From contig NZ_LZJZ01000027.1 in NCBI RefSeq assembly GCF_001667585.1, forward strand, positions 62,001 through 126,000: a stretch of DNA of 64,000 nt, written 5' to 3'. The notes under the pieces are model-generated. The model saw nothing but the letters and a program-made list of their open reading frames with translations. It was not told where the DNA came from and did no database searches. The stretch is from Mycobacterium sp. E2733 (GTDB lineage: Bacteria > Actinomycetota > Actinomycetes > Mycobacteriales > Mycobacteriaceae). This document shows positions 18,868-27,857 of the stretch, piece after piece. The position numbers and the translations under genes were made by a program. Positions within the stretch are counted from its first letter, which is position 1. Each line of letters opens with the position of its first letter.

Positions 18868-19258
18868 ACGTGCTGACTACCGGTTGCAGGCCGCGCCTCG
18901 GGCGCGACACGCCGACATTGCCGCCAGGGTCGTGCGACCGGCCGCGGCTGCGGAAGCGCGCCAGAATTTTCATAAGCTCGATTGGAACATTTAGGCCTTG
19001 CCCGCCAGTTAGTTCGCGATCACGCGCGGATGTCCTTGCGTGACACGCGGATTGCCCATTCTTGACGGCCGTGTCGGCCGCGGCGTGAGGCGCGGGGCCC
19101 GCTTTACATGCCAGAAATGTGCATCGAGCCGGGGCGCTGATGTCCTAGGTTGGCTTAATGACTCGCGTCACATCATGCACACCGCCCCGCAAGGCGCTCA
19201 TGGCCGACGGGCAGGCCGACTGCGGTCGGGGGGCCGACATCATCAGGAGCGAAAGCCG
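18868..19258. other. 391-bp intergenic region between divergent lprI and the Rv1543-like gene
   Basis: No credible ORF or RNA gene. For the plus-strand gene, TAGGTT at 19146-19151 is a possible -10, followed by TGACTCGCGTCA (19159-19170), a short inverted repeat that may be an operator. AGGAGCGAAAGCC just before 19259 is the ribosome binding site. In M. tuberculosis glbN occupies the lprI side of this gap. Confidence 0.4.
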
Positions 19259-20299
19259 ATGAACCTGGGTGACTTAACGAACCTCGTCGAAAAGCCGCTC
19301 GCGAACTTGGTGGAGAAGCCGATCGCGGCGGTGTCCCACATCGTCAACACGCCGAACTCCGCGGGCCGCTACCGCCCCTTCTATTTGCGGAATCTGGTCG
19401 ACGCGGTCCAGGGCCGCACGCTCGACGAGGCCGTCAAGGGTAAGACCGTCCTGATCACCGGGGGATCGTCGGGCATAGGCGAGGCCGCCGCGAAGCGGAT
19501 CGCGGAAGCGGGCGGCTCGGTGGTGCTGGTCGCGCGCACCCGGGAGAACCTCGAGAAGGTCGCCTCTGAAATCGAAGGCAACGGTGGCACCGCCCACGTC
19601 TACCCGTGCGACCTGTCCGACATGGACGCGATCGCCGCGATGGCCGATCAGGTGCTCTCCGACCTCGGGGGCGTCGACATCCTGATCAACAACGCGGGGC
19701 GGTCGATCCGGCGTTCGCTGGAGCTCTCCTACGACCGGATCCACGACTATCAGCGCACCATGCAGCTGAACTACCTGGGCGCGGTCCAGCTCATCCTCAA
19801 ATTCATTCCGGGGATGCGCGAACGCGGGTTCGGGCACATCATCAACGTCTCATCGGTGGGCGTGCAGACCCGCGCGCCGCGCTTCGGCGCCTACATCGCC
19901 AGCAAGGCCGCGCTGGACAGCCTGTGCGACTCCCTGCAGGCCGAGACCGTGAACGACGGGGTGAAGTTCACCACCGTGCACATGGCCCTGGTGCGCACGC
20001 CGATGATCAGCCCGACCACGCTGTACGACAAGTTCCCGGCGCTGACGCCGGATCAGGCGGCCGGGGTGATCGCGGACGCCATCGTGCACCGGCCGCGGCG
20101 GGCCAGCTCGCCGTTCGGGCAATTCGCGGCCGTCGCAGACGCGGTGAACCCGGCGGTGATGGACCGGGTGCGCAACCGGGCGTTCGCCATGTTTGGCGAC
20201 TCCCACGCCGCCAAGGGCGACGAATCACCAAGCGAATCACCGGAATTCGACAAACGCAGCGAGACGTTTGTGCGCGCGACCCGCGGGATACATTGGTGA
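19259..20299 (+). CDS. Short-chain dehydrogenase, fatty acyl-CoA reductase-like (Rv1543)
   Basis: A 346-residue SDR with a roughly 60-residue N-terminal extension (NLVEKPLANLVEKPIAAVSH) before the Rossmann motif TGGSSGIG near residue 66 and the catalytic YIASK near residue 212. M. tuberculosis Rv1543 is annotated as a possible fatty acyl-CoA reductase, related to Acr-type enzymes that make aldehydes for waxes. The duplicated LVEKP segment suggests an amphipathic membrane-association element (inference). ATG 19259 has a good AGGAGC site. Four bases before the next SDR gene, so one operon. Confidence 0.88.
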   Translation: MNLGDLTNLVEKPLANLVEKPIAAVSHIVNTPNSAGRYRPFYLRNLVDAVQGRTLDEAVKGKTVLITGGSSGIGEAAAKRIAEAGGSVVLVARTRENLEKVASEIEGNGGTAHVYPCDLSDMDAIAAMADQVLSDLGGVDILINNAGRSIRRSLELSYDRIHDYQRTMQLNYLGAVQLILKFIPGMRERGFGHIINVSSVGVQTRAPRFGAYIASKAALDSLCDSLQAETVNDGVKFTTVHMALVRTPMISPTTLYDKFPALTPDQAAGVIADAIVHRPRRASSPFGQFAAVADAVNPAVMDRVRNRAFAMFGDSHAAKGDESPSESPEFDKRSETFVRATRGIHW

Positions 20300-20303
20300 C
20301 ATC

Positions 20304-21107
20304 ATGAGCCTTCCGAAGCCTGACATTCAGACCACCGTCGTGATCACCGGCGCCTCGTCCGGCATCGGCGCCGAACTGGCTCGCGGGCTGGCCCGCCGCG
20401 GCTTCCCGCTGCTGCTGGTCGCGCGGCGCCGGGAACGCCTCGACGAACTCGCCAACGAGGTGGGCCAGGAATACTCGGTGGCGGTCGAGGTGCTGCCGCT
20501 GGATCTCGGCGATCCCAAGGGCCGCGGGAAGCTGGCGGACCGGCTGCGCGCCGAGCCGATCGCCGGGCTGTGCAACAGCGCCGGGTTCGGCACCAGCGGG
20601 GTCTTTCACGAGCTGCCGCTCGAGCGCGAAAGCGAGGAGGTCACCCTCAACGCGCTGGCGTTGATGGAACTGACCCACGCGGCCCTGCCCGGCATGGTCG
20701 AGCGCGGAGCCGGCGCGGTGATGAACATCGCGTCGATCGCCGGTTTTCAGCCGGTGCCCTACATGGCGGTCTATTCGGCCACCAAGGCCTTCGTGCAGAC
20801 CTTCTCCGAAGCCGTGCACGAGGAGCTGCACGCGACGGGGGTGTCGGTCACATGTCTGTGCCCGGGGCCGGTCCCGACCGAATGGGCGGAGATCGCCAAC
20901 GCCGAGCGGTACAGCATTCCCATCGCGCAGGTCTCGCCGCAGGACGTCGCCGAGGCGGCCATCGGCGGGATGCTGGCCGGCAGGCGCACCGTGGTGCCCG
21001 GCGTCGTACCCAAGGTCGTGAGCACCGGCGGCCGGTTCGTGCCGCGCAGCCTGCTGCTGCCCGGAATCCGGATCGGCAACCGCTTCCGCGGGGGACCCAA
21101 CCGCTGA
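20304..21107 (+). CDS. Short-chain dehydrogenase/ketoacyl reductase (Rv1544-like)
   Basis: A 267-residue classical SDR, the same length as Rv1544. The cofactor motif TGASSGIG is at residues 15-22, the catalytic tyrosine is near residue 157 (YSATK) and LCPGPVPTEW follows. It is likely NADPH-linked reduction of a ketoacyl or aldehyde substrate. With the preceding gene it forms a two-gene reductase operon, suggesting sequential reduction of a lipid intermediate, which is inference. Confidence 0.88.
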   Translation: MSLPKPDIQTTVVITGASSGIGAELARGLARRGFPLLLVARRRERLDELANEVGQEYSVAVEVLPLDLGDPKGRGKLADRLRAEPIAGLCNSAGFGTSGVFHELPLERESEEVTLNALALMELTHAALPGMVERGAGAVMNIASIAGFQPVPYMAVYSATKAFVQTFSEAVHEELHATGVSVTCLCPGPVPTEWAEIANAERYSIPIAQVSPQDVAEAAIGGMLAGRRTVVPGVVPKVVSTGGRFVPRSLLLPGIRIGNRFRGGPNR

Positions 21108-21169
21108 GCTTGCGTCGCGGTCGTCCGGTCACAGCCGTCACTTCCGTCGCTGCGCCGGGCGATCGACGA

Positions 21170-21240
21170 TGTGCCCGCCTCACAGCGACAAAATCGGCTA
21201 CCGCGCACGGCATCTTCACAGTCGCTATGAGGCGGGCACA
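21170..21240. repeat. 20-bp imperfect inverted repeat with a 31-nt loop
   Basis: Arms TGTGCCCGCCTCACAGCGAC (21170-21189) and its complement at 21221-21240 match at 19 of 20 positions. It follows the SDR operon by 62 bp and precedes the next gene by 70 bp. It may be a terminator without U-tract, a structured RNA, or the relic of a small palindromic repeat. Confidence 0.6.
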
Positions 21241-21297
21241 AAGCCGCATCCCCCCGTTTCGGGGGCGGGAGTGGCGGATGTGACGAAGCCGCCGCGC

Positions 21298-21309
21298 TAG
21301 GCTCCGCTC
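21298..21309 (+). promoter_or_regulatory. -10 box of a leaderless-type promoter
   Basis: TAGGCT at 21298-21303 is followed by six bases and ATG 21310, the typical mycobacterial leaderless arrangement. No -35 is recognised. Confidence 0.5.
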
Positions 21310-21741
21310 ATGGCCGCTGTTGACCTGACCGCCGATATGCCGATGAGCCCGCAGGAGATGTGGGACCGCGTCTCCGACCTGTCCGACCTGGGCGACTGGC
21401 TGGTGATGCACGAGGGGTGGCGCAGTGATCTGCCCGAGGAGCTCGGCGAGGGCGTCCAGGTGGTGGGCGTGGCCCGGGCGAAGGGTTTCCGCAACCGGGT
21501 GACGTGGACGGTGACCACGTGGGACCCGCCACATGAGGTCGGGCTGTCGGGGTCGGGCAAGGGCGGGGCCAAGTACGCCGTCACGCTCACCGTGCAGGCC
21601 GCCGAAGAGGGATCGACGCTGGGCCTGCGCCTTGAGCTGGGCGGCCGCGCGTTGTTCGGGCCGGTCGGTTCGGCGGCGGCCCGGGCCGTCAAGGGGGACG
21701 TGCAGAAGTCGTTGAAGAACTTCGTCGAGTTGTACGGCTGA
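21310..21741 (+). CDS. SRPBCC/START-like protein (Rv1546)
   Basis: A 143-residue protein, the same length as M. tuberculosis Rv1546, with the helix-grip (polyketide cyclase/START) pattern: an N-terminal strand then [19 protein letters not shown], alternating beta strands, and a long C-terminal helix ([20 protein letters not shown]). Such folds bind hydrophobic ligands; the ligand here is unknown. Its own promoter separates it from the SDR pair. Confidence 0.85.
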   Translation: MAAVDLTADMPMSPQEMWDRVSDLSDLGDWLVMHEGWRSDLPEELGEGVQVVGVARAKGFRNRVTWTVTTWDPPHEVGLSGSGKGGAKYAVTLTVQAAEEGSTLGLRLELGGRALFGPVGSAAARAVKGDVQKSLKNFVELYG

Positions 21742-21808
21742 TCTCCCCACGACACACTTCGCGACACGCCCGAAAGGCGTCGGTCCTCGGTCATAGACTG
21801 GCGTCCCT

Positions 21809-24800
21809 ATGAACCAGTCGTCCTTCGTGCACCTGCATAACCACACCGAGTACTCGATGCTGGATGGGGCCGCGAAGATCTCGCCGATGCTGGCCGAGGT
21901 GGAGCGGCTGCAGATGCCCGCGGTCGGGATGACCGACCACGGAAACATGTTCGGCGCCAGCGAGTTCTACAACGCGGCGACCAAGGCCGGCATCAAGCCG
22001 ATCATCGGGGTCGAGGCGTACATCGCCCCGGGCTCGCGCTTCGACACCCGCCGGATCACGTGGGGCGACCCCGGCCAGAAGTCCGACGACGTGTCGGGCA
22101 GCGGCTCCTACACCCACCTGACGATGGTGGCCGAGAACGCCACCGGGCTGCGCAACCTGTTCAAGCTGTCGTCGTTGGCCTCCTTCGAGGGCCAGCTCGG
22201 CAAGTGGTCGCGCATGGACGCCGAGCTCATCGCCGAACACGCCGAGGGCATCATCGCCACCACGGGCTGCCCGTCGGGGGAGGTGCAGACCCGGCTGCGG
22301 CTGGGGCAGGACCGCGAGGCGCTGGAATCGGCCGCCAAGTGGCGCGAGATCTTCGGCGCGGACAACTATTTCCTCGAGCTGATGGACCACGGCCTGTCCA
22401 TCGAGCAACGGGTCCGCGAGGGCCTGCTCGAGATCGGCCGCAAGCTCGGCATCCCGCCGCTGGCCACCAACGACTGCCATTACGTCACCCGCGACGCCGC
22501 CCACAACCATGAGGCGCTGCTGTGCGTGCAGACCGGCAAGACCCTCTCGGATCCGAACCGGTTCAAGTTCGACGGCGACGGCTACTACCTGAAGTCGGCC
22601 GCCGAGATGCGCCAACTCTGGGACGACCAGATTGCCGGCGCGTGCGACTCGACGCTGTTGATCGCCGAGCGGGTGCAGTCCTACGACGACGTGTGGGCAC
22701 CGCGCGACCGGATGCCGATCTTCCCGGTGCCCGACGGGCACGACCAGGCGACCTGGCTGCACCACGAGGTGATGGCGGGACTGCGGCGACGTTTCCCGTC
22801 CGGCGTCGGCCAGGACTACATCGACCGGGCCGAGTACGAGATCAAGGTCATCTGCGACAAGGGCTTCCCGTCGTACTTCCTGATCGTCGCCGACCTGATC
22901 AACTACGCGCGGTCGGTCGACATCCGGGTGGGGCCCGGCCGCGGTTCGGCGGCCGGCTCGCTGGTGGCGTACGCCCTGGGCATCACCAACATCGACCCGA
23001 TTCCCCACGGCCTGCTGTTCGAGCGGTTCCTCAACCCCGAGCGTCCGTCGGCACCCGACATCGACATCGACTTCGACGACCGTCGCCGCGGCGAGATGGT
23101 GCGCTACGCCGCCGACAAGTGGGGCCAGGACCGCGTCGCCCAAGTCATCACCTTCGGCACCATCAAAACCAAAGCGGCGCTGAAGGATTCGGCGCGGATC
23201 CACTACGGCCAGCCCGGCTTCGCCATCGCCGACCGGATCACCAAGGCGTTGCCGCCGCCGATCATGGCCAAGGACATCCCGCTGTCCGGCATCACCGACC
23301 CGGCGCACGAGCGGTACAAAGAGGCCGCCGAGGTGCGCGGCCTGATCGAAACCGACCCCGACGTCCGCACCATCTACCAGACCGCCCGCGGGCTGGAGGG
23401 CCTGATCCGCAACGCCGGCGTGCACGCCTGCGCCGTCATCATGAGCAGCGAGCCGCTCACCGAGGCCATCCCGCTGTGGAAGCGGCCGCAGGACGGCGCC
23501 ATCATCACCGGCTGGGACTACCCGTCGTGCGAGGCCATCGGCCTGCTGAAGATGGACTTCCTTGGCCTGCGCAACCTGACGATCATCGGCGACGCGCTCG
23601 AGAACATCAAGGCCAACAGGGGAATCGACCTCGACCTGGAATCGGTGCCGCTCGACGACAAGCCCACCTACGAGCTGCTGGGCCGCGGCGACACCCTGGG
23701 CGTGTTCCAGCTCGACGGCGGCCCGATGCGCGACCTGCTGCGCCGCATGCAACCCACCGAGTTCAACGACATCGTCGCCGTGCTGGCGCTGTACCGCCCC
23801 GGCCCGATGGGCATGAACGCCCACAACGACTACGCCGACCGGAAGAACAACCGGCAGGCGATCAAGCCGATCCACCCGGAGCTCGAGGAACCGCTGCGCG
23901 AAATCCTCTCGGAGACTTATGGTCTGATCGTCTATCAAGAGCAGATCATGCTCATCGCCCAGAAGGTCGCCTCCTACACGATGGGTAAGGCCGACGCCCT
24001 GCGCAAGGCGATGGGCAAGAAGAAGCTCGAGGTGCTGGAGGCCGAGTACAAGGGCTTCTACGAAGGCATGACCGCCAACGGCTTCTCCGAAAAAGCGGTG
24101 AAGGCGTTGTGGGACACCATCCTTCCGTTCGCCGGCTATGCGTTCAACAAATCGCACGCCGCCGGCTACGGTCTGGTCTCCTACTGGACCGCCTACCTCA
24201 AGGCCAACTATCCGGCCGAATACATGGCCGGCCTGTTGACCTCGGTGGGCGACGACAAGGACAAGGCCGCGGTCTACCTGGCCGACTGCCGCAAGCTCGG
24301 CATCACGGTGCTGCCGCCGGACGTCAACGAGTCGCTGGTGAACTTCGCGTCGGTCGGTCAGGACATCCGCTTCGGGCTGGGCGCGGTGCGCAACGTCGGC
24401 GCCAACGTGGTCGGCTCGCTGATCAAGACCCGCAACGAGAAGGGCAAGTTCACCGACTTCTCCGACTACCTGAACAAGATCGACGTCTCGGCGTGCAACA
24501 AGAAGGTCACCGAGTCGCTGATCAAGGCGGGCGCGTTCGACTCGCTGAGCCATGCCCGCAAGGGCCTCTTCCTCGTGCACACCGACGCTGTCGATTCGGT
24601 GCTGGGCACCAAAAAGGCCGAGGCGATGGGGCAATTCGACCTCTTCGGCGGCTCCGATGGTGAGGCCGGCTGCACCGACTCTGTCTTCACCATCAAGGTG
24701 CCCGAAGACGAGTGGGAAGACAAGCACAAGCTGGCCCTGGAGCGGGAGATGCTCGGCCTGTACGTGTCCGGGCATCCGCTCAACGGCGTGGCGCACCTGC

Positions 24801-25351
24801 TGGCCGCCCAGGTGGACACCCAGATCCCGGCCATCCTGGACGGCGACGTCCCCAACGAGACACAGGTGCGGGTGGGCGGCATCCTGGCGTCGGTCAACCG
24901 GCGGGTCAACAAGAACGGGATGCCCTGGGCCTCAGCGCAATTGGAAGACCTCACCGGTGGCATCGAGGTGATGTTCTTCCCGCACGCCTACTCCACCTAC
25001 GGCGCCGACATCGCCGACGACGCGGTGGTGCTGATCAACGCCAAGGTGGCCATCCGCGACGATCGCATCAGTTTGATCGCCAACGAGCTTGTGGTGCCGG
25101 ACTTCTCCAACGCCCAGCCGAACCGGCCGATCGCGGTCAGCCTGCCCACCCGGCAGTGCACCATCGACAAGGTCAGCGCGCTCAAGCAGGTGCTGGCGCG
25201 CCACCCCGGCACCGCCCAGGTGCATCTGCGGCTCATCAGCGGGGACCGGATCACCACCCTCGAGCTGGACGCCTCGCTGCGGGTGACGCCCTCGCCCGCG
25301 CTGATGGGAGACCTCAAGGAGCTGCTCGGCCCGGGGTGCCTGGGCAGCTAG
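21809..25351 (+). CDS. dnaE1: DNA polymerase III alpha subunit, replicative
   Basis: An 1180-residue C-family polymerase. The N-terminal PHP domain has intact metal ligands ([22 protein letters not shown]); in M. tuberculosis DnaE1 this domain is the proofreading exonuclease. The polymerase carboxylates are in PDIDIDFDD near residue 420, with [10 protein letters not shown] before it, then the helix-hairpin-helix region and an OB fold ([13 protein letters not shown]) near residue 1010. TAGACT at 21794-21799 is a plausible -10 nine bases before ATG 21809. M. tuberculosis equivalent Rv1547. The stop codon lies in a tandem repeat. Confidence 0.97.
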   Translation: MNQSSFVHLHNHTEYSMLDGAAKISPMLAEVERLQMPAVGMTDHGNMFGASEFYNAATKAGIKPIIGVEAYIAPGSRFDTRRITWGDPGQKSDDVSGSGSYTHLTMVAENATGLRNLFKLSSLASFEGQLGKWSRMDAELIAEHAEGIIATTGCPSGEVQTRLRLGQDREALESAAKWREIFGADNYFLELMDHGLSIEQRVREGLLEIGRKLGIPPLATNDCHYVTRDAAHNHEALLCVQTGKTLSDPNRFKFDGDGYYLKSAAEMRQLWDDQIAGACDSTLLIAERVQSYDDVWAPRDRMPIFPVPDGHDQATWLHHEVMAGLRRRFPSGVGQDYIDRAEYEIKVICDKGFPSYFLIVADLINYARSVDIRVGPGRGSAAGSLVAYALGITNIDPIPHGLLFERFLNPERPSAPDIDIDFDDRRRGEMVRYAADKWGQDRVAQVITFGTIKTKAALKDSARIHYGQPGFAIADRITKALPPPIMAKDIPLSGITDPAHERYKEAAEVRGLIETDPDVRTIYQTARGLEGLIRNAGVHACAVIMSSEPLTEAIPLWKRPQDGAIITGWDYPSCEAIGLLKMDFLGLRNLTIIGDALENIKANRGIDLDLESVPLDDKPTYELLGRGDTLGVFQLDGGPMRDLLRRMQPTEFNDIVAVLALYRPGPMGMNAHNDYADRKNNRQAIKPIHPELEEPLREILSETYGLIVYQEQIMLIAQKVASYTMGKADALRKAMGKKKLEVLEAEYKGFYEGMTANGFSEKAVKALWDTILPFAGYAFNKSHAAGYGLVSYWTAYLKANYPAEYMAGLLTSVGDDKDKAAVYLADCRKLGITVLPPDVNESLVNFASVGQDIRFGLGAVRNVGANVVGSLIKTRNEKGKFTDFSDYLNKIDVSACNKKVTESLIKAGAFDSLSHARKGLFLVHTDAVDSVLGTKKAEAMGQFDLFGGSDGEAGCTDSVFTIKVPEDEWEDKHKLALEREMLGLYVSGHPLNGVAHLLAAQVDTQIPAILDGDVPNETQVRVGGILASVNRRVNKNGMPWASAQLEDLTGGIEVMFFPHAYSTYGADIADDAVVLINAKVAIRDDRISLIANELVVPDFSNAQPNRPIAVSLPTRQCTIDKVSALKQVLARHPGTAQVHLRLISGDRITTLELDASLRVTPSPALMGDLKELLGPGCLGS

Positions 25352-25425
25352 CGGCGATCGCAAGCGCGGCGGAGCCGGGCGCAGCGGGTCGCCGCCGGGA
25401 GCTAGCGGCGATCGCAAGCGCGGCG
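25346..25425. repeat. 54-bp period tandem repeat at the end of dnaE1
   Basis: A 26-bp sequence beginning AGCTAGCGGCGATCGCAAGC recurs exactly at 25346-25371 and 25400-25425. The spacer contains CGGAGCCGGGCGCAGCGGGT. The dnaE1 TAG is inside the first copy. The reverse complement of the unit resembles the repeats between bioA and bioF (about 39 of 49 positions by hand alignment). Confidence 0.85.
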
Positions 25426-25480
25426 AGCGTGAAGTTACTCTAACGCTGGTGCCCCAACGTGAAAGTAACTTCACATTCGC
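25423..25480. terminator. Bidirectional terminator between dnaE1 and the convergent hydrolase
   Basis: Arms 25423-25439 (GCGAGCGTGAAGTTACT) and 25464-25480 (AGTAACTTCACATTCGC) match at 15 of 17 positions around a 24-nt loop. It overlaps the end of the second tandem repeat copy and lies between convergent genes. Confidence 0.75.
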
Positions 25481-25486
25481 GGTGCG

Positions 25487-26416
25487 CTAGGCGGTCAATC
25501 CCAGCGCCGCCTGATGGTCGTGGGTGGGAATGATCCTCACCGCATGCCGCGCCAGATGCAGCCGCTGCAGCGTCCGGAAGGCTTCGTCGCGATCCTCGTC
25601 CACCAAAACGCCCGGATAGCTTGACTTTTGGCGGACCTTTTCGATCTGCAGCCAGTGCCAGGCGGCGTCGCCGGCGATCAGGATCCACCCCCGCCCGGTG
25701 TGGGCGAGCACCCCGACGCTGCCCGGCGTGTGGCCGGGCAGGTCGACCAGGAGGACGGACTGGTCCCCGAACAGGTCGTGGCTTCGGGCGAAGGTCAGCA
25801 CCGGCGGGCCGTCCAGCTCGTAGCCGACGACGGGCCGGCCGCGCAGCGAATCGCGGACACCGCCGACCGGCGCCACTGGGCCGGACCCGATCCAGTCCCG
25901 TTCTGTGCGGTGCAGGTGAACGGGGACGTCCGGCAGGTCGAGCAGACCGGACAAGTGGTCCCAGTGCGCGTGGGTCGGGAGGGCGAAATCCAACGCCGGT
26001 GGCTCCGCCAGCCGGGTCAGGGCCGTGATCGTAGGAACGGTGTCGGCGGGCGGACGGACCGCGACGCGCAGCACCGCCGGTAGCTGGGCGATCGCGCGGC
26101 GCTCGACGTCGCGGCACACGGCCGGGTCGACGATGAAGGTGGCGTCCGGATGGCCGACGATGAACGAGGTCATCGAGTTCCCGACGCGCCGGGGCGCGAA
26201 CGTGCCCTCGACGATGGCCGCGGTCGGCACAGAGCGCGGCACCTGGGGCAGCGCGGTCACCGTGACGGTGCGTCGGGGCTCGGGCAATCCCGCGTCGGCG
26301 ATGCTGCGCAGGAACCTCTGGTCGGGCCGTTTGGGGCGCACCGCGCCCCAAACCAATCCAGTTACGGCGGCGCAGCATTGGCGCAGGGTCGGGGAGCGGA
26401 CGGGGTCGTGCGTCAT
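25487..26416 (-). CDS. Metallo-beta-lactamase-fold hydrolase
   Basis: A 309-residue protein with the zinc-binding signature THAHWDH at residues 148-154, plus DLPGHTPGSVGVL and LIAGDAAWHW further on, and a final PTHDHQAAL. It is probably a cytoplasmic lactonase- or glyoxalase II-like hydrolase. Start ATG 26416 overlaps the stop of the upstream flavin-binding gene as ATGA, so the two are translationally coupled and both fall under the MerR-site promoter. Substrate unknown. Confidence 0.88.
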   Translation of the reverse strand: MTHDPVRSPTLRQCCAAVTGLVWGAVRPKRPDQRFLRSIADAGLPEPRRTVTVTALPQVPRSVPTAAIVEGTFAPRRVGNSMTSFIVGHPDATFIVDPAVCRDVERRAIAQLPAVLRVAVRPPADTVPTITALTRLAEPPALDFALPTHAHWDHLSGLLDLPDVPVHLHRTERDWIGSGPVAPVGGVRDSLRGRPVVGYELDGPPVLTFARSHDLFGDQSVLLVDLPGHTPGSVGVLAHTGRGWILIAGDAAWHWLQIEKVRQKSSYPGVLVDEDRDEAFRTLQRLHLARHAVRIIPTHDHQAALGLTA

Positions 26417-26859
26417 GGCACGTCCACCCGGACGATGACACTGTCGGGCCACACGCCGCGGTCGCGCGCGCGGCTCAGCTTCTCGCGGACGCACAGGTCT
26501 TGGTGAACGTTGGTGACGCCCGGGACCTTGATCAGCGGCACGATGTTCCACTGCCAGCCATACCGCCGGTGCAGGACGCGGTTGGCCCGCTCGGCGTCGT
26601 CGCCCGACAGGATGGTGGCGCGGCCGGCCACCGTCTTTGCGCCGGGACGGACCCGGCCGCGATGGTCGCACGCGGTGAGTTCGACGTCTTGGCGCGTGGT
26701 CAGCCGCCTTGTCTTCGGCCCCACCTTGGTGCGGAACACCAGTGCGTCGCCGTCCAGCCCGAACCAGATCGGGGTGTCGACGGGCGTGCCGTCGCAGCGG
26801 AACGATCGGAGCAGCGCGTAGCGTGCCGCGCCCAGCCCATCGAGTGAATGTGTGTGCAT
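26413..26859 (-). CDS. PPOX-class F420/FMN-dependent oxidoreductase-like protein
   Basis: A 148-residue split-barrel protein (LGAARYALLRSFRCDGTPVD, then PIWFGLDGDALVFRT and KTRRLTTRQDVEL) as in PPOX/Rv1155-like F420- or FMN-binding families. Start ATG 26859; TTG 26871 is an alternative but would abut the operator. It is first in a two-gene minus-strand unit, divergent from merR across a 9-4-9 palindrome. The role is probably reduction of an electrophile or quinone-like compound, inferred from the family and regulator. Confidence 0.8.
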   Translation of the reverse strand: MHTHSLDGLGAARYALLRSFRCDGTPVDTPIWFGLDGDALVFRTKVGPKTRRLTTRQDVELTACDHRGRVRPGAKTVAGRATILSGDDAERANRVLHRRYGWQWNIVPLIKVPGVTNVHQDLCVREKLSRARDRGVWPDSVIVRVDVP

Positions 26860-26872
26860 GACACCAGTCAAC

Positions 26873-26894
26873 GACTTAGAGTTGGCTCTAAGTC
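26873..26894. promoter_or_regulatory. MerR-family operator, perfect 9-4-9 palindrome
   Basis: GACTTAGAG (26873-26881) and CTCTAAGTC (26886-26894) are perfect inverted copies around TTGG. Read on the minus strand it begins with TTGACT, a -35-like hexamer, as in MerR/SoxR promoters where the palindrome fills an over-long spacer. It sits between merR and the PPOX gene and probably controls both. Confidence 0.8.
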
Positions 26895-26912
26895 AAGCCC
26901 GAAGGAGGGCCG

Positions 26913-27302
26913 ATGAGCACACGGCTGACGATCGGCGAGGTGGCGCGCCAGGCCGGGGTCGCGGCGACCACGCTGCGGTACTACGAACAGATCGGCTTGG
27001 TGCCGCCACCGGGCCGGCTGGGCGGCCAACGCCGCTACGACGATTCGGTACTGGCCCGGCTCGAGGTGATCCGGCTCTGCAAATCGGCCGGCTTCGCGCT
27101 GGAGGAGATCCAGTTGCTGTTTGCCGACGACGCGCCGGGGCGGCCGGCCAGCCGCGCCCTGGCGGAGGCCAAACTCGCCGAAATCGATGCCCGGATGGAG
27201 TCGCTGGCCCGGGCAAGGGCGGTCATCGAGTGGGGCATGCGCTGCACGTGTCCCTCGATCGACTCGTGTACCTGTGGAATTCATACCGCGTTGCCCGCCT
27301 GA
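26913..27302 (+). CDS. MerR-family regulator with C-terminal Cys cluster
   Basis: A 129-residue regulator: N-terminal MerR winged helix (LTIGEVARQAGVAATTLRYY; GGQRRYDDSVL), dimerization helix around 75-107, and a terminal cluster C111-x-C113-x5-C119-x-C121 with H124. The spacing differs from the SoxR [2Fe-2S] motif (C-x2-C-x-C-x5-C) but implies a metal ion, a Fe-S cluster or thiol redox sensing. GAAGGAGGG precedes ATG 26913. Its operator is the palindrome 18 bp upstream. Confidence 0.88.
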   Translation: MSTRLTIGEVARQAGVAATTLRYYEQIGLVPPPGRLGGQRRYDDSVLARLEVIRLCKSAGFALEEIQLLFADDAPGRPASRALAEAKLAEIDARMESLARARAVIEWGMRCTCPSIDSCTCGIHTALPA

Positions 27303-27315
27303 GCAAAGGAGCTCC

Positions 27316-27792
27316 ATGAGTCAGCCGCACACCATCGCCGTGCAGAACTTCTCCCACGTCTGCATCGGCGTCTCCGACATCGAGGCGTCGCTGACGTTTT
27401 ACACCGCCGTGCTGGGCATGGACGTCGTATTCGACGTCGAACTCGACGGGGCCGGCCTTGAATCGGTGACCGGCGGGGCAGCGCAACAGGGACGCATGGT
27501 CGGTGGGCTGATCGGTGCCGCCATGGTCGAGCTGCTGTCCCTGGGCCCGGTCCCCGAGTGTCCGAGCGGGCCGCACCTGGGCTACACCAACATCTCGTTC
27601 CGGGTCGACGACCTCGACGCCACCTTCGACGCCGTTCGGCGCGAACATCCCGACGTCCGGGCCGAGCCGCCCGTCGACATCGGTGGCGTCCGGATGTTCT
27701 TCATCTACGACCCCGACGGCACCCCGATCGAGCTGCTGGAGTTGCCCGCCGGCATATCAAGCACGCTGCAGCTCTGGCGCCCCGGCGGCTGA
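27316..27792 (+). CDS. VOC/glyoxalase-superfamily protein
   Basis: A 158-residue vicinal-oxygen-chelate protein with two beta-alpha-beta-beta-beta halves: SHVCIGVSDIEASLTFYTAV (one metal-ligand candidate H) and ISFRVDDLDATFDAV ending in FFIYDPDGTPIELLEL with the usual terminal glutamate. Start ATG 27316 has AAAGGAGC before it. Thirteen bases after merR, so it is probably cotranscribed with the regulator. It is a likely glyoxalase, dioxygenase or thiol-transfer enzyme in the same stress response as the divergent pair. Confidence 0.85.
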   Translation: MSQPHTIAVQNFSHVCIGVSDIEASLTFYTAVLGMDVVFDVELDGAGLESVTGGAAQQGRMVGGLIGAAMVELLSLGPVPECPSGPHLGYTNISFRVDDLDATFDAVRREHPDVRAEPPVDIGGVRMFFIYDPDGTPIELLELPAGISSTLQLWRPGG

Positions 27793-27857
27793 GCCCCGCT
27801 ATTCCGTGCTCCGTGCTGACGGACGTACGCTCACGAGGCAGAGCTGAGAGGACGCAC

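Noticed and set aside
21791..24796. A 1001-codon open frame antisense to dnaE1
   Set aside because: Shadow frame with low-complexity composition.
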